Part shown: piece by piece, positions 14,050-19,161 of the stretch
Layout: every line of letters begins with the position of its first letter
How positions within the stretch are numbered: the stretch's first letter is position 1
NCBI GenBank assembly: GCA_001303545.1
Contig: LJUA01000032.1
Span: 1-19,161 of the forward strand
DNA: 19,161 nucleotides
Origin: Dehalococcoidia bacterium SM23_28_2
GTDB lineage: Bacteria; Chloroflexota; Dehalococcoidia; SM23-28-2
Direction: 5' to 3'
Notes under the pieces: generated by a model
Database searches by the model: none
Told to the model about the DNA's origin: nothing
What the model saw: only the letters and a program-made list of their open reading frames with translations
Made by a program: the position numbers and the translations under genes

Positions 14050-14921
14050 TGCTCATTGCCGGCACTGTACCCATAAGGGGCCTTCCTCTGACCATGGGGC
14101 GGCCCGCGCTCGAAGGGGATGACCTGGTTGTCGAGGGGCGCCGCATCCCCTGTGCTCAGGGCACGGGGGCGATGATCAGCGCCGCGCTGGCTGTGGCCGA
14201 CTACTTGAAGCTGGAGGCGCCCCAGGTTCTAGTCGCGGGGGATACCGGGCAGGGCAAGGGCAGCCGGGAGATCTACGAGTATCTCATCGAGAAGGTGGGT
14301 GATATCTCTCCCCAGGTAGTGGCCATGGCCCTGATGAACAGGCTGTGCGAGTCCGTCCAGAGAGGCCCCCGCAAGGTGCTGATGATCGCCGACGCGGGCT
14401 CGATGTACGCCGCCAAGGCGGCTGGCTTGGCTTCACGCTTCGATGTCTTCACGCCCGATGCCGCTGAGATGGCATTTCTGGCCGATCCCGATGCTACCCA
14501 TCCCGCTTACATCGCTAGGCACCTGTTCGACGCTGACATAGGCCAGACTCCGGACCTGGTCGCTGCCGCCTACCGCCACAAGAACGCGGCCAGGCTACTT
14601 CTGGTCAAGGGAGCGGTCGATTATGTGGTGGACGGTGGGGGTATTGTGGCTACCGTGGACGAGCCTGACGTGCCTGCGCTGGAGGCGGTCGGAGGGACAG
14701 GGGATACCATCACCGGTCTTGTAGCGGCCTTCCTCTATGCCGGGCTGGAGCCGCAGGAGGCGGCCATAATCGCCGCGAGGTCGAACCGGATGGCGGGCAA
14801 GTTCGCAGGGGCCACTCCGGCTACCAGGGTACGGCAGATCGTCGAGCAGCTTCAGGCGGTGTTCAAAGAGCACCTTTGCCAGTGGAGCGGGGTCTGCTGC
14901 GCGACAGGAGGGCAGCAATGA
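14046..14921 (+). CDS. YjeF C-terminal/ribokinase-like protein (NAD(P)HX dehydratase-like), Cys-rich tail
   Basis: A 291-residue protein with the ribokinase-like fold pattern of the YjeF C-terminal (NAD(P)H-hydrate dehydratase) family. It shows VLVAGDTGQGKGSREIYEYL (residues 61-80), a TPDAAEMAFL segment matching the family TPHxxE region, VKGAVDYVV, and GGTGDTITG (216-224), where D220 sits at the position of the catalytic aspartate. It is not fused to the YjeF N-terminal epimerase domain. C278, C284 and C285 form an unusual cysteine-bearing tail. The ATG at 14046 follows GGAGGTGA and overlaps the previous stop as ATGA; its own stop overlaps the next ATG the same way, so translation is coupled on both sides. 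Why such an enzyme sits in a selenium cassette is unclear; its true substrate may differ from NAD(P)HX. Confidence 0.75.
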   Translation: MMLIAGTVPIRGLPLTMGRPALEGDDLVVEGRRIPCAQGTGAMISAALAVADYLKLEAPQVLVAGDTGQGKGSREIYEYLIEKVGDISPQVVAMALMNRLCESVQRGPRKVLMIADAGSMYAAKAAGLASRFDVFTPDAAEMAFLADPDATHPAYIARHLFDADIGQTPDLVAAAYRHKNAARLLLVKGAVDYVVDGGGIVATVDEPDVPALEAVGGTGDTITGLVAAFLYAGLEPQEAAIIAARSNRMAGKFAGATPATRVRQIVEQLQAVFKEHLCQWSGVCCATGGQQ

Positions 14922-15154
14922 TTGAGGTCGACGTTCGGGGCTTTTCCTGCCCCATCCCGGTGGTGAAAACCAAGAAGGCCATGGAGGAAAATCCGGCGGA
15001 AACAATAGGCGTGCTGGTGGAGAGCTCGGTCTCCAGGGAGAACGTATCGCGCCTGGCCAGGAGCAGGGGATACTCCGTAGCGGTTGCGGATGTTGAGGAC
15101 GGTTTCCGGCTGGTGCTCAGCCCACCTGTTGGGCAGGACGCGGAGGGAAGTTGA
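14918..15154 (+). CDS. TusA-family sulfur/selenium carrier, YedF-like N-terminal domain
   Basis: A 78-residue TusA/SirA-family protein. VDVRGFSCPIPVVKTKKAM holds the signature CPxP with the carrier cysteine C11. The rest, with SRENVSRLARSRGYSVAV, follows the small alpha/beta fold. TusA proteins pass sulfur as a persulfide; YedF-type relatives encoded next to seleno-YedE are associated with selenium metabolism. Classic YedF also has a second, DsrE-like domain that is absent here. AGGAGGG precedes the ATG at 14918, which overlaps the preceding stop as ATGA. It is the last gene of the cassette and may accept selenium that enters through YedE. Confidence 0.88.
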   Translation: MIEVDVRGFSCPIPVVKTKKAMEENPAETIGVLVESSVSRENVSRLARSRGYSVAVADVEDGFRLVLSPPVGQDAEGS

Positions 15155-15386
15155 GTTGGAGCATTAGCGCGCCTCGTCGGCGAGAGGGACGCCGTACAGG
15201 CCGGACCGTGTGGCCTACCGTTGACAGACAGGCCATCGTGGGATATCATGGCATAGCCCTACACGCTTTCGTAGGCTCCCGTCTCGATACGCCGGCTTGG
15301 GGAGAGGCGCGATCGCATGCGATGGTCGGCCTTCGATGTTCTGGTAGGTTCTACTGCTCATGGGTCTAGAGCCTAAGGACGGATCC
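15155..15386 (+). other. Intergenic region and leader of the protease gene
   Basis: This 232-bp stretch holds the promoter at 15221-15249, the perfect 12-bp palindrome ATCGCATGCGAT at 15312-15323 and the CCTAC/GTAGG pair in the leader. A frame over 15151-15369 has no recognisable motif or ribosome site and is not called. No clear terminator for the selenium cassette was found. Confidence 0.55.
15221..15249 (+). promoter_or_regulatory. Sigma70-type promoter for the secreted protease
   Basis: Consensus TTGACA (15221-15226), an optimal 17-bp spacer and TATCAT (15244-15249). Transcription would start near 15256, about 130 nt before the ATG at 15387. It shows the protease is a separate unit from the selenium cassette. 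Confidence 0.65.
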
Positions 15387-18300
15387 ATGCCAAAGTTCCC
15401 CAGGAGAAAACTTCTATCGCTAGGCGCTGTTGCCTTTGGGGTTCTCTTGCTTCTTCTCAGCCCTACCGCAGGCGGTCACCCTGAGGCCGCAGCCGACGGC
15501 GACATTATCCCCGGCCGCTACATCGTGCTGCTCAAGGAGTCACGCTCGCCTAGGGCGGTGGCGGCTCGGAATAACCTGCGGCCGCAGATGGTGTACGAGT
15601 TTGCCTTGAGGGGATTCGCTGGCCGCCTTTCCGATAAGGAAGTTCGTCGCCTTCGCGCTGACCCCTCCGTTTTGTCCGTCGAGCCAGATCGCATCGTCAC
15701 GGTGGACGACCTCCGCGCCAGCGGCTCCCAGATTCTGCCCAACGGCATCAACCGCATCGATGCCGACCTCAACCCTGCTTCGAAAATCGACGGCATCGAT
15801 GACTCCCTGGACATCGACATCGCAATCATCGATACCGGCATACAACTCGACCATCCTGATCTGCGCGTTGCCGGCGGCGTTCGGTTCGTGGGGGAAGACT
15901 GCAGCGGCGGCTCGTATGCGGACGACCACGGTCATGGTACGCACGTGGGAGGCACCGCCGCCGCCATCGATAACGACATCGGGGTCGTGGGCGTAGCTCC
16001 GGGCGCTCGACTCTGGGCGGTCAAGGTCTTAAACGAGAGCGGCCGTGGTTACATGTCCTGTGTCATCGCCGGCGTGGACTGGGTGACGTCCAACGCTGAC
16101 ACTATCGAGGTGGCCAACATGAGTCTCGGCGGTGGCCCCAGCTCTGCCATGTGTGACGCCATCGCCAACTCAGCGGCGGCCGGAGTGGTCTACGCGGTCT
16201 CCGCTGGGAACAAGGCCATGGACGCCGGCCTTCAGAGCCCGGCCAACTGCCCAGATGTGCTGACTACCTCGGCAATCGCCGACTTTGACGGAGAGCCGGG
16301 AGGCCTCAACCCTCAGACGTACCAGGGATCCTGTACGATGACGGGCGACGACATATTCGCTTGTTTCAGCAACTACGGCTCGCTGGTAGAGATCGCCGCC
16401 CCCGGTGTCAACGTCTACTCAACCTACAAAGAAGGCGGATACGCGACCATGAGCGGCACCAGCATGGCGTCGCCGCACGTGGCTGGCGTGGCTGCGCTGG
16501 ACATACTAGTTCACGGCAAACCCACCGATGCTACCGGTTCCGCTGCCGTCCGCAGTCGGGTCGTCGCCGCTGGTGCTCCTCAAGACGGCCCCGCCGGCTT
16601 TAGCGGTGACCCTGACTCCTATGAGGAACCGCTGCTCTATCGCTGGCCCCTGGTGGCGCACGCCATAGCGGTTACCAGCGTCGATGCTCCCACCCCTGTC
16701 GTGCAGGGAGATCTAGTGGGGGTGACCGTAGGTGTGGCAAACCGGGGCACGTCTGGTGAGACCTTCACCGTCTCGCTGACGGCCAGCGGTGGTGCCGTCG
16801 GTGACTCTCCTCAGTCGGTCACCCTGGCAGCCGGCTCCTCCACGACGCTGACCTTCAGCTGGGACACCGCTGACTTAGCGGCCGGTGACTATACCCTTAC
16901 GGCGGCCACCTCTGTCATCCCTGGTGAAGAGAACAGCGCCGACAACTCCCGATCGGCTGTAGTGAGAGTGAGGCTCCCCGAGCACGATGTAGCGGTGATG
17001 GCCATCGATGCCCCGGACGTCGTCCTACAGGATAGCATTGTTGATGTGGATGTCACTGCGGCTAATCCAGGCACCTTCAGCGAGACCTTCACCCTCTCTC
17101 TGACAGCCAGTGACGGCAGCGTCAGCGGCTCTCCTCAGTCGGAGGTGAACACGGCCGACAACTCGCTCTCGACTGCGGTGACAGTGAGGCCGCCCGTGCA
17201 CGATGTGGCGGTGTCGGCGGTCGGCGCGCCAACCGCCGTCGTGCAGGGTGAGAGCGTGAGTGTCGATCTGGTTGCCGCGAACCCGGGCGACTTCAGCGAG
17301 ACGTTCAGCGTGTCTCTCGCTGCCAGCGTCGGCAGCATCAGCGGCTCTCCCCAACTGGCCGATCTGGCGCCGGGAGCCTCCACCACGCTCACCTTCACCT
17401 GGGACACGGCGGGCGCTGCTCTGGACACTTATACCCTGACCGGAACCGCGGACGCCGTTGCGGGAGAGGACAACACCGCGAACAACACGTTGACCGTGGC
17501 GGTCCTGGTCACGGACGAGCCGACCATCATCGTCAACTCGCCACTCGATTTGGCCGGCGCCTGTGACACGATGAGTTGCACTCTGCGGGAGGCTATCATC
17601 TCAGCGAACGCCAGCCCCGGCATGGACCGTATCTGGTTCGATATCCCTATCGGTGGCCCGAAGACTATCGCCCCGCTGAGCCCCCTGCCGGACATCACCG
17701 CCCCTGTGACCATCGACGGGACCACACAACCGGGTTATGCCGGCAGCCCTATCATCGAGCTGAGCGGGGCGGCCATCGGGACAAACGCTGATGGGCTGCG
17801 GATCGTCGGCGGCGGCAGCACCGTCCGCGGGCTTGTAATCAACCGCTTCAGGGGCGACGGCATTGTACTAAGTGATCAGGGTGGAAACGTCATCCAGGGC
17901 AATTTCATAGGTGTGGACACGACCGGTTATCTTGACTTGGGGAACACCAGCCATGGCGTGTACATCGACGAAAGCTCGAACAATATCATCGGTGGTACTT
18001 CTGCGGCGGAGCGCAACCTCATTTCGGGGAATGACTGGGATGGGATCGGGATCTGGGGAAGCGGTGCTACGGAGAATCTCGTCCAGGGCAACTATATCGG
18101 CACGTCCCGGGACGGTGTCGAGAAGCTCGGCAATGGCAACCATGGAATACGAATCGAGAGCGCCCACGCCAATACGATCGGCGGGACAGCGCCGGGTGCA
18201 GGCAACGTCATCTCCGGCAACTTCCGTGGGCTGCTGATTTACGGCTGCGGCAGCGGTGTCGCCACGGGGAACGTGGTGCAGGGTAACCTCATAGGGACGG

Positions 18301-19161
18301 ATGCCAGCGGAACTATTGCGCTGGCCAATGATCAAGACGGCGTCGACGTCGCCTGCGGAAGCGACACCATCATCGGCGGGACGGCGCCGGGAGCGGGAAA
18401 CGTGATCTCGGCCACCAGTTTCGGCCGGACCGGCCCGGGCGTCTACGGCATGGGTCTCCAGGTTAGAGGCTCATCTGGGACGGTGATCCAGGGGAACCGC
18501 ATCGGCACCGACGTAACGGGCACTGCCGACCTCGGGAATGACAGGTGGGGCATCTGCCTGACCTACTCCCAGAACACCACCGTCGGGGGGACGGCACCAG
18601 GAGCGGGCAACCTTATCTCGGCGAACGGTCAGTACGGCGTTAGCATGTATGGCGGCAACTCGGGGACCATCGTTCAGGGTAACTTGATTGGCACAGACAT
18701 CACGGGGACAGTCGCTTTGGGCAACGGAACGATCGGCGTCCACGTCAACGATTCGCCTTACACCACTGTCGGAGGAACGGTACCAGAGGCGGCCAACGTC
18801 ATCTGCGCCAATGGGTGGAAGGGCGTCACCATCGGCGGCAGCTCATCGGGATCGGTGATTAAGGGCAACTTCATCGGCACGGACATAACGGGCATGATCG
18901 CCCTCGGGAACTCGGAGGATGGCGTCTCCATCTCGACACAGAACACCCAGGTCGGCGGAACGGCAGCGGGGGCAGGCAACACCATCGCTTATAACGGTAA
19001 GCGGGGGGTGCACGTGATCCTAGCGACGAGCACAGGGAACAGCATACGCGGGAACTCCATTCACTCCAACGCTGGCATGGGGATCGATAATGTGAACGGG
19101 GGCAACGCTGAGCTGACGCCGCCGACGATCACCGCCGAGGGCCCGATCTCGGGGACGGCCT
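15387..19161 (+). CDS. Secreted subtilisin-like (S8) protease with CARDB-like repeats, CSLREA motif and beta-helix domain; 3' end off window
   Basis: The frame stays open for 1258 codons to the window edge. Residues 1-36 form a signal peptide with a basic start and a hydrophobic core. An I9-like propeptide follows (GRYIVLLKES to SVEPDRIV). The S8 catalytic domain shows D149 (IIDTGIQLDH), H183 (HGHGTHVGG), oxyanion N275 (SAGN) and S359 (GTSMASPHVAG), so it should be active. Three CARDB-like beta-sandwich repeats begin at H425, H533 and H605; the second is only 72 residues against about 108. At 726 comes CDTMSCTLREAIISAN, the CSLREA motif, then from about 770 a right-handed parallel beta-helix with repeats of roughly 62-70 residues built on QGNxIGTDxTG, LGNxxxGV and IGGTAPGAGNVIS. 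AAGGA lies seven bases before the ATG. Likely role: extracellular or surface protein degradation or adhesion; a C-terminal anchor may lie beyond the window. Confidence 0.93.
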   Translation, partial: MPKFPRRKLLSLGAVAFGVLLLLLSPTAGGHPEAAADGDIIPGRYIVLLKESRSPRAVAARNNLRPQMVYEFALRGFAGRLSDKEVRRLRADPSVLSVEPDRIVTVDDLRASGSQILPNGINRIDADLNPASKIDGIDDSLDIDIAIIDTGIQLDHPDLRVAGGVRFVGEDCSGGSYADDHGHGTHVGGTAAAIDNDIGVVGVAPGARLWAVKVLNESGRGYMSCVIAGVDWVTSNADTIEVANMSLGGGPSSAMCDAIANSAAAGVVYAVSAGNKAMDAGLQSPANCPDVLTTSAIADFDGEPGGLNPQTYQGSCTMTGDDIFACFSNYGSLVEIAAPGVNVYSTYKEGGYATMSGTSMASPHVAGVAALDILVHGKPTDATGSAAVRSRVVAAGAPQDGPAGFSGDPDSYEEPLLYRWPLVAHAIAVTSVDAPTPVVQGDLVGVTVGVANRGTSGETFTVSLTASGGAVGDSPQSVTLAAGSSTTLTFSWDTADLAAGDYTLTAATSVIPGEENSADNSRSAVVRVRLPEHDVAVMAIDAPDVVLQDSIVDVDVTAANPGTFSETFTLSLTASDGSVSGSPQSEVNTADNSLSTAVTVRPPVHDVAVSAVGAPTAVVQGESVSVDLVAANPGDFSETFSVSLAASVGSISGSPQLADLAPGASTTLTFTWDTAGAALDTYTLTGTADAVAGEDNTANNTLTVAVLVTDEPTIIVNSPLDLAGACDTMSCTLREAIISANASPGMDRIWFDIPIGGPKTIAPLSPLPDITAPVTIDGTTQPGYAGSPIIELSGAAIGTNADGLRIVGGGSTVRGLVINRFRGDGIVLSDQGGNVIQGNFIGVDTTGYLDLGNTSHGVYIDESSNNIIGGTSAAERNLISGNDWDGIGIWGSGATENLVQGNYIGTSRDGVEKLGNGNHGIRIESAHANTIGGTAPGAGNVISGNFRGLLIYGCGSGVATGNVVQGNLIGTDASGTIALANDQDGVDVACGSDTIIGGTAPGAGNVISATSFGRTGPGVYGMGLQVRGSSGTVIQGNRIGTDVTGTADLGNDRWGICLTYSQNTTVGGTAPGAGNLISANGQYGVSMYGGNSGTIVQGNLIGTDITGTVALGNGTIGVHVNDSPYTTVGGTVPEAANVICANGWKGVTIGGSSSGSVIKGNFIGTDITGMIALGNSEDGVSISTQNTQVGGTAAGAGNTIAYNGKRGVHVILATSTGNSIRGNSIHSNAGMGIDNVNGGNAELTPPTITAEGPISGTA
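17850..19080 (+). repeat. Tandem beta-helix coding repeats
   Basis: About six degenerate in-frame units of roughly 185-210 bp within the protease gene. Each encodes QGN-x-IGTD, then LGN, then IGGTAPGAGNVIS and a final hydrophobic turn. The repeats are divergent at the DNA level, so they are protein-structural rather than recent tandem duplications. Confidence 0.8.

Noticed and set aside
15151..15369. 72-codon frame after the TusA-like gene
   Set aside because: It starts with TTG, has no ribosome site or motif, and covers the protease promoter and leader.
15155..15386. tRNA-Sec (selC) or another tRNA in the gap
   Set aside because: I could not find an acceptor stem, T-loop or cloverleaf pattern on either strand.
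1..19161. CRISPR array, insertion sequence or phage
   Set aside because: No regularly spaced identical repeats, transposase or integrase genes, or terminal inverted repeats were seen; the only repeats are within the beta-helix coding region and short motifs.

Overview
The window is a GC-rich (by eye roughly 60% or more) bacterial segment. It is dominated by anaerobic molybdenum/tungsten and selenium enzymology. A selenocysteine formate dehydrogenase, a seleno-type YedE transporter, an AOR-family tungsten enzyme and a CSLREA/beta-helix secreted protease together suggest an anaerobic or facultative environmental bacterium, perhaps Chloroflexota. The taxon is an inference only; there is no rRNA or other marker gene here.

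Left part, minus strand: a GMC-type FAD oxidoreductase (1-1250, its C-terminal end off the window) and, upstream of it, an amidase-signature hydrolase (1403-2827). A 521-bp divergent intergenic region (2828-3348) separates them from the plus-strand genes. It carries a good sigma70-type promoter, two CRP/FNR-family-like operators exactly 33 bp apart, and a structured leader.

Middle, plus strand, 3349-12011: one probable operon of a Tat-exported FDH-N-type formate dehydrogenase catalytic subunit read through an in-frame UGA as selenocysteine; a four-cluster ferredoxin subunit; a HybB/NrfD-type membrane quinone subunit; the FdhE accessory protein; an aldehyde:ferredoxin oxidoreductase family protein; and the cofactor guanylyltransferase MobA. 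The logic is formate oxidation outside the membrane, electrons through the Fe-S subunit to quinone, plus maturation and cofactor genes and a second pterin enzyme.

Right of that, 12362-15154: a tightly coupled selenium-supply cassette of seleno-type YedE permease, a DUF3343-like small protein, a short GGGCPDIP-motif ORF that may be its frameshifted second half, a YjeF-C/ribokinase-like protein with a cysteine-rich tail, and a stand-alone TusA-like protein. Its 350-bp leader has a promoter inside the end of mobA, a minigene with a perfect 10-nt Shine-Dalgarno and a UGA stop, and a strong hairpin whose tip resembles a bacterial SECIS. This suggests selenium-responsive control of the genes that feed the selenoenzyme upstream.

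Right end, 15387-19161: a very large secreted protein, open at the window edge, with its own promoter. It has a subtilisin-like protease, three CARDB-like domains (the middle one internally deleted), a CSLREA motif and a repetitive beta-helix.
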